Below are positions 1 to 8,195 of a stretch of 56,530 nucleotides of DNA, one piece after another. This DNA is from Flavobacterium frigoris PS1 (lineage in GTDB: Bacteria; Bacteroidota; Bacteroidia; Flavobacteriales; Flavobacteriaceae). Location: assembly GCF_000252125.1 (NCBI RefSeq), contig NZ_AHKF01000012.1, positions 1 through 56,530 on the forward strand. Reading direction: 5' to 3'. The notes below the pieces were generated by a model, which saw nothing but the letters and a program-made list of their open reading frames with translations, had not been told where the DNA came from and did no database searches. The first letter of the stretch is position 1, and each line of letters starts with the position of its first letter. The translations under genes were made by a program, and so were the position numbers.

Positions 1-275
1 GTAAAAGCCTTAACGTTGTTTTGTTTCGGTTGAATTGTTGCTGATTTTTTAGTAGATGCTATTGTTGTAGTTTTTTTGTCTTCGGTTGATTTTACTTCAT
101 TTATAAGGGAAGTCACTACGGCACTATCCTCTGATGAGGTTGACATAGTTTTATTATCCGTAGCTAATGTTTCAGTATTGAAATTTACTGCATCAAAATC
201 TTCGGACTGAACTCCCATTGCACATCCTATATACAAGGGTAGAAAGAGATAGATGAATTTATTTACAGTTTTCAT
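1..275 (-). CDS. Exported protein of unknown function, 5' part only
   Basis: The reading frame opens at the ATG at 275 and runs to the window edge without a stop (91 codons seen). The first residues (MKTVNKFIYLFLPLYIGC) form a signal sequence ending in a Cys, possibly a lipoprotein site, although Tyr-Ile-Gly-Cys is not an ideal lipobox. The rest is rich in Ser, Thr, Lys and Asp, as in a flexible linker after export. It lies 38 bases after the PapD/DUF916-like gene on the same strand and is probably cotranscribed with it. The missing 3' part prevents any family assignment. Confidence 0.75.
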   Translation of the reverse strand, partial: MKTVNKFIYLFLPLYIGCAMGVQSEDFDAVNFNTETLATDNKTMSTSSEDSAVVTSLINEVKSTEDKKTTTIASTKKSATIQPKQNNVKAF

Positions 276-313
276 AATAAGGAAGTATAATTGATAGAAT
301 GGGACTTTATGCC

Positions 314-1096
314 TTAGTCTATAGTAAGGCTAACGTTAGTGCCTACAAATTTTTCTCTTGAGTCAGCAACTAATAGGCATTCGTAATTTCCTTTAGGTAG
401 CTCGGAAATGTCGATGGTATAATCTTTGCAAAAACCAGGAAATACTAAGCCTCTGATTGTTGTTTTTTGAAAAATATTTTTCCCTTCAGCATCATAAACT
501 TCTAAAGACAATTTTACACCTTCAATAAATGAATGTTGATTAGCAATTTTAATTGTTAAGTTTTTGTTTCCTGTAGTTTTGTCAATTTCAATTTTTTGGA
601 AATCTAAACTTACTTCGTCAAGACTATTTACGTTTGTTATTAATGCAATAGCGTATCTCATTTTTGTATTAAGACCGATGTTTTGAGCAAGTTTTTCTTT
701 TTTAATAGGCTTTGCTATATCTATCATTAACATGTTCCAGAAAGTGCCTCTTATGGCTTGGTCTTTTGGGATGTTGATGGTAAACTTGTAGGTGTATTTT
801 TCTTTAGGACTCAGTACTTTATCCATCAAACTGCCATCAAACCATTTTAAAGACGATTTTAAGTGGGATTGTGTCGCTGAAAAAGTTCGATTTTCTGCGC
901 AAGAAAAAATAGCTTCGTTTAAACTAAAGAAGACCGTTTGTTCTTCATCTGAATTATTTAGTAGAATAATTTCTCCCTGGATTTGAGTACCAGACATTCC
1001 AGAATAAACATGTGTTAATCCGTTTGTTACGATAACACTAGAGTAGGTTAAATTCACGAATAGAGATAAGGCGATAATTAAGTATATTTTTTTCAT
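314..1096 (-). CDS. Secreted PapD/DUF916-like immunoglobulin-fold protein
   Basis: This 260-residue protein has an N-terminal signal peptide (MKKIYLIIALSLFVNLTYSS). Two beta-rich halves follow: residues about 20-130 (hydrophobic alternation, I-I-L-L-N-N-S-D, then L-S-P-K-E-K-Y-T-Y-K and G-T-F-W-N-M-L-M) and about 140-260 (I-A-N-Q-H-S-F-I-E-G, then D-I-S-E-L-P-K-G-N-Y). The arrangement resembles the DUF916/WxL-associated domain and PapD-like chaperones. It sits between the pilin-like gene 1404-2048 and a further exported protein. A role in assembling or anchoring a surface protein is inferred from fold resemblance and context. Family assignment is by eye only. Confidence 0.6.
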   Translation of the reverse strand: MKKIYLIIALSLFVNLTYSSVIVTNGLTHVYSGMSGTQIQGEIILLNNSDEEQTVFFSLNEAIFSCAENRTFSATQSHLKSSLKWFDGSLMDKVLSPKEKYTYKFTINIPKDQAIRGTFWNMLMIDIAKPIKKEKLAQNIGLNTKMRYAIALITNVNSLDEVSLDFQKIEIDKTTGNKNLTIKIANQHSFIEGVKLSLEVYDAEGKNIFQKTTIRGLVFPGFCKDYTIDISELPKGNYECLLVADSREKFVGTNVSLTID

Positions 1097-1403
1097 TTTT
1101 AGGTTCTTTAATAAAATATTAGAATCTTGTACTCACTGTTAAAGTTAACCTGTAAGTTGGGAAATGGATAGTGGTTTTCGATAGCTCGCTTGTTACTGTA
1201 GTCAAATGGTATTATGTAGCCTTTAAACTAGTTCGATGCGTCAGCATGATATTGATCGGGTGTATTTTTGATTGGCGATGTCGTACAAATGAGACTTCTA
1301 TGTTTGTATTAATTGTGTTTTTAGTATTGGTCCTAAAAGAGAAAGGTTCTATACATTGTGTAAAGAACCTTTCTTTGTAGGTGTGTTAAAAAGAATTGGA
1401 GTA
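1097..1403. other. Gene-free stretch between the pilin-like and chaperone-like genes
   Basis: Apart from the hairpin at 1340-1374 no coding signal is convincing. The 69-codon plus-strand frame at 1171-1380 has the Cys/Val/Leu-rich composition of translated noncoding DNA and runs through the terminator. Confidence 0.5.
1340..1374 (-). terminator. Rho-independent terminator of the pilin-like gene
   Basis: A perfect 11-bp stem (AGAAAGGTTCT at 1340-1350 with AGAACCTTTCT at 1364-1374) has a 13-base loop. Read on the minus strand it lies about 30 bases after the stop of the gene at 1404-2048 and is followed by a CTCTTTT tract. It may only attenuate, because the next gene on the same strand starts at 1096. 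Confidence 0.7.
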
Positions 1404-2048
1404 CTAAATATCTGTCAAAGTATATTTAATAGTTGCAGAGTAATCTCCAGCACGGTATAGTGCGAAGTTTCCATTTTGTTCTAGTGTGTACGTTAATTTT
1501 ACACCTTTAGCTAAATCGCCAGTGTACACACTTTCAATACTTGTTACTAATAATGCATCTACACCAATTGCATTCGTCACCCCGAGAGCTACTCCTGCAC
1601 CAGTTACTGTTCCGGCTGAATCTGTTGTGCCTCCATTAGCTATTAGTGCCGGAGCTGTTGGTGTAATTCTTAAATCTAAACTCCCTGGAAATGTACTACC
1701 CGCTTCTAACTGAACATTGATCTGACGGGTTAAGTCATATCCGTTAGCATTCGTTGCCGTAGCTACAACACTAGTGTAATTCAACCATAAATTAGTGTAA
1801 CTCAAGGCTGAAAACGCATACTTACCAGCTTCAGCATTAACACCAAGTTGTGTAGCATCAGCCATGTCAAACACAATTGTTGCAGCTTCTGTTCCGGTAT
1901 TGCTGTCATAAATGTCTATCAGCGCCACTTCTGGTACATCTACATTGAAAACGTGTGAAGCAATGTTTAAATCATTGTTGTCTTGAGCATTTACATTACT
2001 AGCAAATAAAGCGGCAACGGTTACGATTAATAGGTTAACTTTTTTCAT
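1404..2048 (-). CDS. Secreted pilin-like beta-sandwich surface protein
   Basis: The 214-residue protein has a clear signal peptide ending in Ala-Gln-Asp (MKKVNLLIVTVAALFASNVNAQD). The mature part is small, acidic, rich in Thr, Ala, Val and Asn, and ends with the strand-like segment A-T-I-K-Y-T-L-T-D-I, as many fimbrial or WxL-type beta-sandwich subunits do. There is one copy of the domain. A PapD/DUF916-like gene follows on the same strand, which fits a secreted subunit with a dedicated partner. A DUF4402-like or WxL-like protein is the closest guess. The specific family is not certain. Confidence 0.6.
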   Translation of the reverse strand: MKKVNLLIVTVAALFASNVNAQDNNDLNIASHVFNVDVPEVALIDIYDSNTGTEAATIVFDMADATQLGVNAEAGKYAFSALSYTNLWLNYTSVVATATNANGYDLTRQINVQLEAGSTFPGSLDLRITPTAPALIANGGTTDSAGTVTGAGVALGVTNAIGVDALLVTSIESVYTGDLAKGVKLTYTLEQNGNFALYRAGDYSATIKYTLTDI

Positions 2049-2268
2049 AATATTGGGTTTTTTAATTATTAATATGATGTAAAAGTACTATTGGACTAGA
2101 ATTGTTTTTAGCGTTATTCGTTGGATAACCTTGAAGTATAGATGAGTAAAACATTCTATCCTATAATAGGAAAGTGATAGTTTGCTCTTTTTTCTAAAAA
2201 GCATCCTAGTGTAATTTCTGTTTTGTCTTAACTAATAGGGAAGCGCTATTAAACGTATCAAAAAAGTA

Positions 2269-2276
2269 TATATTTG
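2269..2276 (+). promoter_or_regulatory. Probable -7 promoter element for the beta-barrel gene
   Basis: TATATTTG matches the Bacteroidota -7 consensus TAnnTTTG and lies 38 bases before the ATG at 2315. No TTG is found at the expected -33 spacing, so the assignment rests on one element. Confidence 0.4.
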
Positions 2277-2314
2277 TACTATAATAGCCTACAATATAAT
2301 TTTAAAATGTTACG

Positions 2315-3046
2315 ATGAAGCAATCTACTACTATATATAGCCTCAAGAAATTAATACTAATTAGTTTTGTACTGCTTTTTTGCATGCAAGCGTACTCTCA
2401 AGTGGAAGAGTCTACGAAAGAAGTTGCCTTAATTAAAATTGATTCTTTGTACAGAGAAGATCAGTTCTTTTTTAGTTTTACCTACAATACACTACAACAG
2501 AAACCTACAGATCTTGCCCAAAATAAATTTTCAACTGGTTTTTCAGGTGGTTTTTTGAGAGACATGCCTGTTAATAAAGATAGAACGATAGCTTTTGCAA
2601 CCGGACTAGGGCTAAGTTATAATAGTTACAATCAAAATCTTTTTATATCGGAACTTGGACAAACACCAGTTTATTCAATAATTGACGCTGAAACGGCTTA
2701 CAGCAAAAATAAATTCTCGCAATTGTTGGTTGATGTACCTATCGAATTTAGGTGGAGGACATCAACCTATGAAAGTCACAAGTTTTGGAGAATTTATGGT
2801 GGGCTCAAAATCAGTTATTTGCTGTACAATAAATCTACTTTTAGTGATGCCAGTAGCAAAATAGTTGTTTTGAATAACAAAGATTTTAATAAGGTTCTTT
2901 ATGGACTCTATATTTCAGCGGGTTATAACACCATAAATGTGTATGCCCATTACGGCTTAAACTCTCTTTTTAAATCGGCAAATATAGAAGGCAAAAGCAT
3001 AGACATGAAGGCACTTAATATTGGGGTTATGTTTTACATTTTATAG
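2315..3046 (+). CDS. PorT-family-like outer-membrane beta-barrel protein
   Basis: This 243-residue protein starts with a long signal peptide (hydrophobic L-I-L-I-S-F-V-L-L-F-C then Q-A-Y-S-Q). Amphipathic strands alternate aromatic and polar residues (F-F-F-S-F-T-Y-N, F-A-T-G-L-G-L-S-Y-N, L-L-V-D-V-P-I-E-F-R, F-W-R-I-Y-G-G-L-K-I-S-Y), and the last residues (L-N-I-G-V-M-F-Y-I-L) suit a C-terminal barrel strand. These are features of the small PorT-like outer-membrane proteins common in Bacteroidota, and the V-D-V-P-I-E-F-R-W-R stretch is typical of them. It is not the type IX secretion protein PorT itself as far as can be judged. The 3' end overlaps the convergent gene 3041-3646 by six bases. 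Confidence 0.7.
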   Translation: MKQSTTIYSLKKLILISFVLLFCMQAYSQVEESTKEVALIKIDSLYREDQFFFSFTYNTLQQKPTDLAQNKFSTGFSGGFLRDMPVNKDRTIAFATGLGLSYNSYNQNLFISELGQTPVYSIIDAETAYSKNKFSQLLVDVPIEFRWRTSTYESHKFWRIYGGLKISYLLYNKSTFSDASSKIVVLNNKDFNKVLYGLYISAGYNTINVYAHYGLNSLFKSANIEGKSIDMKALNIGVMFYIL

Positions 3047-3646
3047 CCATAAAAACAATAGGAGAATCTGTGGGATAGTCCCTAAAAGGATACCTATTAT
3101 TAATTCCTTACTGCTGTGGGCTTTCATTACTAATCGCGACGAAGCTACAAAACCGTTCATGAGTATCAAGGTCATTATTAAAGCTACATTTTGGGTTTGA
3201 TAATGTATAGTGAGACCAAAAGCGAATAGTGTCAATGCACTTATTCCCATCATATGCAAACTTGCCTTTGTTTTAATAAATAGTAAAAGCATTGCGATCA
3301 ACGTGCTGAATAATGCACCCAATAGGAAAAAATGGAGCTCTGTATAGCGCTCTACCGTGATGCTATTGCGAACTAGAATTATAAGCAAAAAACTTTGAAT
3401 GAGTAAAGGCAACTTCCGCTCAGATATTGCGGGAACCATAATCGATGCAATTCTCCCTGAATAACGCAAAATAAAAAAAAACAGTATCGGAATTAGTACT
3501 GTAATAATTAAGATCTGAGATAAGACAAAATACTTTTCCTGACTTCCAAAATCAGAAAAATTTAAAATTAGGTAATATATGGTTGCGTATAGCGGAATAA
3601 ATACGGGATGGAAAATATAGGAGAATAGGGGGAGTATTTTTTTCAA
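3041..3646 (-). CDS. PAP2-superfamily-like integral membrane protein
   Basis: The 201-residue protein has about six hydrophobic segments. Near the C-terminus K-A-S-L-H-M-M-G, then S-R-L-V-M-K-A-H-S-S-K-E, resemble the PAP2 phosphatase signatures (Lys..., SxHxxG-like, and SRxxxxxH), though the full catalytic set is not evident. In flavobacteria such proteins are usually annotated as hypothetical or PAP2-like. A lipid phosphate phosphatase role is only a possibility. It is convergent with the beta-barrel gene and has no cotranscribed neighbour. Confidence 0.6.
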   Translation of the reverse strand: MKKILPLFSYIFHPVFIPLYATIYYLILNFSDFGSQEKYFVLSQILIITVLIPILFFFILRYSGRIASIMVPAISERKLPLLIQSFLLIILVRNSITVERYTELHFFLLGALFSTLIAMLLLFIKTKASLHMMGISALTLFAFGLTIHYQTQNVALIMTLILMNGFVASSRLVMKAHSSKELIIGILLGTIPQILLLFLWL

Positions 3647-3690
3647 AACTTATGTAGTTGGTTAGCAAGACAAATATAAGGAATATGAAA

Positions 3691-3764
3691 AAAAAGGAGG
3701 TGATTATTTTCTTGATTTTAATTTGATGGTAAAATGAGTAGCCGTTTTTTTAAAGGAGGTGATC
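3691..3764 (+). repeat. Pair of extended Shine-Dalgarno-like 12-mers
   Basis: AAAGGAGGTGAT occurs at 3693-3704 and again at 3752-3763, 59 bases apart, in the noncoding region before murF-alr. The 12-mer is complementary to the CACCTCCTTT 3' end of 16S rRNA and is far stronger than anything before the annotated genes. The first copy lies inside a tiny 13-codon frame starting at ATG 3685. No gene follows either copy at the usual spacing. Confidence 0.55.
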
Positions 3765-3926
3765 TACTGTCAATCCTGAAATTCTCCGTCCACAGTGCCT
3801 ACGTTTTAAAAAGAAGTGTTATTTTTGAGAAAGTTTCGCAAAAGCTGATATTCTTTGAAAACAGCTCATAATCGAGGCTTTTCTTTAATTGTTATAACAA
3901 ATTAGCGTGTGTCGCACTCCAAATAA

Positions 3927-6371
3927 ATGAGCATATTACTAAAAAACATCATTCCAGTGCTAAATGCCGAATGGATCGGGAATACTCCCGAAGCAGAAGT
4001 GGAAGCTATTTCTATCGATAGCCGTTCATTGCAAAATAGTTCTCATACCTTATTTTTTGCATTGGTTGGCCCTAATAATGATGCGCATCTTTACATCAAG
4101 GACTTAATTGAGATTGGTGTGCAGAATTTTGTGGTGACCTATATCCCTGAAGAATGTAAAGCAAAAGCAAATTTTATTGTAGTACAAAACACTTTAGAAG
4201 CATTACAACAGTTTGCCGCCTATTATCGTGCTCTTTTCAAATTCCCCGTAATTGGTTTGACCGGAAGTAACGGCAAGACAATCGTAAAGGAATGGCTGAA
4301 CTTCTTGTTGAGCCCCGATTTTAACGTGATTAGAAGCCCAAAAAGTTATAATTCGCAGGTAGGCGTTCCCCTATCAGTTATTGCCATAAATGAAAAGCAC
4401 AACCTTGGGATTTTTGAAGCGGGAATATCGACGGTTACTGAAATGGAAAAGCTAGAAGCGGTGATCAAACCCACTATCGGGATTCTGACAAACATAGGCT
4501 CATCACATGATGAAGGCTTTGAGAATTTAGAACAAAAAATAAAAGAAAAACTACTTCTTTTTAAGGATTCGAAAGTGCTGATTTATCAAAAAAACAAGCT
4601 TATTGATAAATGTATATTACCAGATACAAAAACATTTAGTTGGAGTTTTGAGCAAGAAAACGCTGATGTACTGGTTTTTAAAAAACAGACTGAGAATCAA
4701 AGCACCACGCTGCATTATAAATACAAAGGAAATGCATATGAATTAAATATTCCTTTTCAGGACAAGGCATCGATAGAAAATGCCATTTCCTGTTTGCTGC
4801 TTTTATTATATTTTAATTATGACAGTGCAACTATTCAGTCTAGAATGTTGTTGCTTTTTCCGGTTGAAATGCGCTTGAAAGTTAAAACAGGTATTAATAA
4901 TTGCAGTCTTATTGATGATAGTTATAGTTCCGATTTTCAGTCGTTAAAAATTGCGCTTGATTTTCTGGAAAGCCAAAAACAGTTTCAAAAGAAAACGGTT
5001 ATTCTATCGGATATTTTCCAAAGTGGATTGTCAAATGAAGAGTTGTACTCGAAGGTTGCCCAGTTGATTGTTTCTAATAATATTAGCCGAGTTATCGGGA
5101 TAGGGGAGACTATTTCTGAATTTAAGGAAAAGTTTACCCACTGTATTACATTTAAAAATACGGCTGAATTTGTTTCGAATTTTGAAAACCTTGAATTTGC
5201 TAATGAAACCATTTTGATAAAAGGCGCACGTTCTTTTCAATTTGAGGAAATTGTTTATTTATTGGAAGAAAAGACACATGAGACTGTTCTTGAAATCAAC
5301 CTGAACGCCATTAGTTACAACCTGAACTTTTTTAAATCAAAGCTAAAACCCGATGTCAAAATTATGGTAATGGTTAAAGCATTTGGTTATGGTAATGGAG
5401 GTCTTGAAATTGCCAAATTACTAGAACACCATAAGATAGATTACCTGGGTGTGGCTTTCGCTGACGAAGGAATTTCGCTGAAAAACGGTGGGATTCAATT
5501 GCCTATAATGGTTCTTAATCCTGAGAACACTAGTTTTTCGGCTATTATCCAACATCAATTGGAACCAGAAATCTATTGTTTAAAAAGCTTGCATGCTTTT
5601 TTAAAAATTGCGAAACACAAAAATCTGGAGCGCTTTCCCATCCATGTAAAATTAGATACGGGAATGCACCGTTTGGGTTTTGAAGAAGACAGTATTGACG
5701 AGCTTATTGCTACGCTAAAGGGGAATGTTCATGTGGAGATAAAAAGTATTCTGTCCCATTTGGCCACAAGTGATGATGTAAAGCACCGTGATTTTACTGA
5801 TTCGCAGATAAGCTTATTCGACAAATTATCATCAAAAATAGTATCTGAATTGGGAATAAATCCTGTTCGTCATATATTGAATACTTCGGGAATTAGTAAT
5901 TTTCCTGATGCGCAATTTAATATGGTTCGCTTGGGAATAGGACTATATGGAGTTTCAAATGATCCCTCGGAACAAAAATATTTAGAGAATGTGGGTACTT
6001 TGAAGTCGGTTATTTCTCAAATCAAAACCATTTCCGCTGGCGAGAGTGTAGGTTATGGTCGGAAATTCATGGCTGAAAAACCAACGAAGGTTGGGACGAT
6101 TCCAATTGGTTATGCCGATGGAATATCCAGAGCTTGGGGTAATGGTGTCGGATTCGTTACCATCAAGGATAAAAAGGCGAAAATTATTGGTAGTATCTGT
6201 ATGGATATGCTAATGGTCGATGTTACTGAAATTGATTGTACCGAAGGAGATGCTGTAATCATTTTTGGAGAAAGCCCAACAGTCTCCTATATCGCCAAGA
6301 AACTAAATACAATCCCTTATGAAGTATTGACCAGTATTTCACAACGGGTAAAACGTGTATTTTATCGATAA
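3927..6371 (+). CDS. murF: MurF-alanine racemase fusion enzyme
   Basis: This 814-residue protein joins two peptidoglycan-precursor enzymes. Residues 1 to about 445 are a Mur ligase (MurF), with the ATP-binding G-L-T-G-S-N-G-K-T (Lys117), the middle-domain G-I-F-E-A-G-I-S and a degenerate C-terminal domain. Residues from about 450 are a fold-type III alanine racemase, with the PLP lysine in V-M-V-K-A-F-G-Y-G (Lys484) and the second catalytic tyrosine in S-V-G-Y-G-R. Together they make D-Ala and add D-Ala-D-Ala to the UDP-MurNAc tripeptide in the cytoplasm. The fusion is known in Bacteroidota. The ATG at 3927 gives the full Mur N-terminus. mscL follows after 84 bases. Confidence 0.95.
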   Translation: MSILLKNIIPVLNAEWIGNTPEAEVEAISIDSRSLQNSSHTLFFALVGPNNDAHLYIKDLIEIGVQNFVVTYIPEECKAKANFIVVQNTLEALQQFAAYYRALFKFPVIGLTGSNGKTIVKEWLNFLLSPDFNVIRSPKSYNSQVGVPLSVIAINEKHNLGIFEAGISTVTEMEKLEAVIKPTIGILTNIGSSHDEGFENLEQKIKEKLLLFKDSKVLIYQKNKLIDKCILPDTKTFSWSFEQENADVLVFKKQTENQSTTLHYKYKGNAYELNIPFQDKASIENAISCLLLLLYFNYDSATIQSRMLLLFPVEMRLKVKTGINNCSLIDDSYSSDFQSLKIALDFLESQKQFQKKTVILSDIFQSGLSNEELYSKVAQLIVSNNISRVIGIGETISEFKEKFTHCITFKNTAEFVSNFENLEFANETILIKGARSFQFEEIVYLLEEKTHETVLEINLNAISYNLNFFKSKLKPDVKIMVMVKAFGYGNGGLEIAKLLEHHKIDYLGVAFADEGISLKNGGIQLPIMVLNPENTSFSAIIQHQLEPEIYCLKSLHAFLKIAKHKNLERFPIHVKLDTGMHRLGFEEDSIDELIATLKGNVHVEIKSILSHLATSDDVKHRDFTDSQISLFDKLSSKIVSELGINPVRHILNTSGISNFPDAQFNMVRLGIGLYGVSNDPSEQKYLENVGTLKSVISQIKTISAGESVGYGRKFMAEKPTKVGTIPIGYADGISRAWGNGVGFVTIKDKKAKIIGSICMDMLMVDVTEIDCTEGDAVIIFGESPTVSYIAKKLNTIPYEVLTSISQRVKRVFYR

Positions 6372-6455
6372 TTCAGGTAAATTGTAAGAGAAACGTTAGG
6401 ATTTGTTGAAAATTTATTAAATTAGATTTCCGAATTTTAATCTAAAAAAATAATT

Positions 6456-6872
6456 ATGGGATTTTTCAGTGATTTTAAGGCCTCTTTGATGAAAGGCGAC
6501 GTGTTAAGTTTAGCAACTGCCGTAGTAATTGGTGGTGCATTTGGAAAGATTGTAGGGTCTGCAGTTGATGACATTATTATGCCCATTGTAGGATTGATAA
6601 CTGGTGGAATTGATTTCACGCAGAAATTCATCAGTCTTGATGGTATTAGTTATGAAAGTTTAGATGCCGCAAAAGAAGCAGGTGCCGCAGTTATTACTTA
6701 TGGTAACCTTGTTCAATCCATAATCAATTTTGTGATAATTGCATTGTTTGTTTTTGTTGTGTTAAGAGCAGCCGAAAAAACAAAAAAGAAAGAAGAAGCG
6801 GTAGCTGCAGCTCCTGCTGGACCAACTCAAGAAGAGTTACTTATACAAATTAGAGATTTATTGAAAAAATAA
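6456..6872 (+). CDS. mscL: Large-conductance mechanosensitive channel MscL
   Basis: The 138-residue protein has the MscL layout: a short N-terminal amphipathic helix (M-G-F-F-S-D-F-K), first membrane helix with the gate-lining [11 protein letters not shown], a periplasmic loop at about 45-75, a second membrane helix ([14 protein letters not shown]) and a C-terminal helix ending in [11 protein letters not shown]. MscL opens under membrane tension to release solutes during hypo-osmotic shock. Length matches the family (about 130-150). A terminator follows at 6921-6956. Confidence 0.97.
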   Translation: MGFFSDFKASLMKGDVLSLATAVVIGGAFGKIVGSAVDDIIMPIVGLITGGIDFTQKFISLDGISYESLDAAKEAGAAVITYGNLVQSIINFVIIALFVFVVLRAAEKTKKKEEAVAAAPAGPTQEELLIQIRDLLKK

Positions 6873-6920
6873 TACCGCTATACTATTTGTTCTAATTCAT
6901 CCTGAAGATACTTCAGGACT

Positions 6921-6956
6921 AAACCGCTTCTTAATTGAGGCGGTTTTTCTTTTTTA
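6921..6956 (+). terminator. Terminator after mscL
   Basis: AAACCGC (6921-6927) pairs with GCGGTTT (6940-6946) and is followed by a run of T. A second hairpin without a T tract, TCCTGAAG with CTTCAGGA (6900-6918), lies just upstream. Confidence 0.8.
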
Positions 6957-7048
6957 AGTGATAAAAATGAGTAAAATCTTTTCTGTAGAATAGATACAAT
7001 TTACAAAATGTTTTATTTGTAACAATTTGTTACTTTTTGTGAACGCCC

Positions 7049-7078
7049 TTGTTTTGATCTTAATATTACTTACTTTTG
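7049..7078 (+). promoter_or_regulatory. Promoter of asd
   Basis: TTG at 7049-7051, a 19-base spacer and TACTTTTG at 7071-7078 match the flavobacterial TTG-N17-23-TAnnTTTG consensus. Transcription should begin at about 7083, roughly 30 bases before the asd ATG. Confidence 0.75.
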
Positions 7079-7114
7079 TACTTCGAAATAAGTTTTCAAT
7101 ATTAAAAATATAGT

Positions 7115-8104
7115 ATGAGAATAGCAGTTGTAGGTGCTACCGGAATGGTTGGCGAAGTAATGTTAAAAGTATTAGCGGAAAGAAACTTTCCTGTAACGGA
7201 GTTAATCCCTGTGGCTTCTGAGAGATCAGTGGGAAAAGAAATAGAGTTTAAAGGTAAAAAATATAAGGTTGTAGGTATGCAAACGGCTGTAGACATGAAG
7301 GCAGATATTGCTTTATTCTCTGCCGGCGGAGAAACATCACTTGAATGGGCTCCAAAATTTGCAGCAGCTGGAACTACAGTTATCGATAACTCATCAGCTT
7401 GGAGAATGGACCCTACTAAGAAATTAGTGGTTCCGGAAATCAATGCTTCTGAGTTGACTGCAGCAGATAAAATCATTGCGAACCCAAACTGTTCTACTAT
7501 TCAAATGGTCTTAGTTTTGGCACCTTTGCATAAAAAATACAATATCAAGCGTGTTATTGTTTCTACTTACCAATCCATCACTGGAACGGGAGTAAAAGCA
7601 GTACAACAATTAGAAAACGAATATGCAGGTGTTCAAGGTGAAATGGCTTATAAATACCCAATTCATAGAAATGCAATTCCACAATGTGATTCTTTTGAGG
7701 AAAACGGATACACTAAGGAAGAAATGAAATTAGTTCGTGAGACTCAAAAGATACTTGGCGACAGAACGATTGCTGTTACAGCGACTGCAGTTCGTGTGCC
7801 TATCGTAGGGGGACATAGCGAAGCAGTAAATGTTGAGTTTACAAATGATTTTGAGGTTTCAGACATTCAAAACATATTACATCATACTGATGGTGTGGTT
7901 GTACAAGATAATAATGACACTTATACGTACCCAATGCCAATGTATGCGCAGGGAAAAGATGATGTTTTTGTAGGAAGAATTCGTCGTGACGAAAGTCAGG
8001 CTAATACACTGAATATGTGGATTGTTGCTGACAATTTGAGAAAAGGGGCTGCAACAAATACCATTCAAATTGCTGAATATCTTGTTGCGTCAAAACTGGT
8101 TTAA
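7115..8104 (+). CDS. asd: Aspartate-semialdehyde dehydrogenase
   Basis: This enzyme reduces aspartyl phosphate to aspartate semialdehyde with NADPH, feeding diaminopimelate/lysine, threonine and methionine synthesis. The 329-residue sequence has the N-terminal NADP loop V-G-A-T-G-M-V-G, the catalytic Cys126 in N-P-N-C-S-T, the substrate-binding Y-Q-S-I-T-G-T-G and the active-site region V-R-V-P-I-V-G-G-H-S-E. Length fits the family. It has its own promoter and a strong terminator at 8127-8173, so it is monocistronic. Confidence 0.97.
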   Translation: MRIAVVGATGMVGEVMLKVLAERNFPVTELIPVASERSVGKEIEFKGKKYKVVGMQTAVDMKADIALFSAGGETSLEWAPKFAAAGTTVIDNSSAWRMDPTKKLVVPEINASELTAADKIIANPNCSTIQMVLVLAPLHKKYNIKRVIVSTYQSITGTGVKAVQQLENEYAGVQGEMAYKYPIHRNAIPQCDSFEENGYTKEEMKLVRETQKILGDRTIAVTATAVRVPIVGGHSEAVNVEFTNDFEVSDIQNILHHTDGVVVQDNNDTYTYPMPMYAQGKDDVFVGRIRRDESQANTLNMWIVADNLRKGAATNTIQIAEYLVASKLV

Positions 8105-8126
8105 TCCATTTTAATATTATATCTCT

Positions 8127-8173
8127 AACCATCTGTTTTAACAAATTGTTAAAACAGATGGTTTTCTTTTTTA
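8127..8173 (+). terminator. Strong terminator after asd
   Basis: A perfect 17-bp stem (8127-8143 with 8147-8163) with a three-base loop is followed by TTCTTTTTT. It lies 22 bases after the asd stop. Confidence 0.9.
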
Positions 8174-8181
8174 GGTTTGCC

Positions 8182-8189
8182 TACCTTTG
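8182..8189 (+). promoter_or_regulatory. -7 promoter element abutting the start codon
   Basis: TACCTTTG matches TAnnTTTG and ends six bases before the ATG at 8196, so the transcript would begin at or within a few bases of the start codon. No TTG is present at -33; that position lies in the asd terminator stem. Confidence 0.55.
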
Positions 8190-8195
8190 CAGCGG

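Noticed and set aside
1171..1380. 69-codon plus-strand frame between the envelope genes
   Set aside because: It crosses the terminator at 1340-1374 and has noncoding-like composition with no promoter.
3752..3764. Remnant of a 16S rRNA 3' end on the minus strand
   Set aside because: The 13-base match to the CACCTCCTTT tail is not preceded by any other 16S sequence.
8187..8195. TTG start upstream of the small His-rich protein
   Set aside because: It lies within the -7 promoter element; the ATG at 8196 gives a proper signal peptide.
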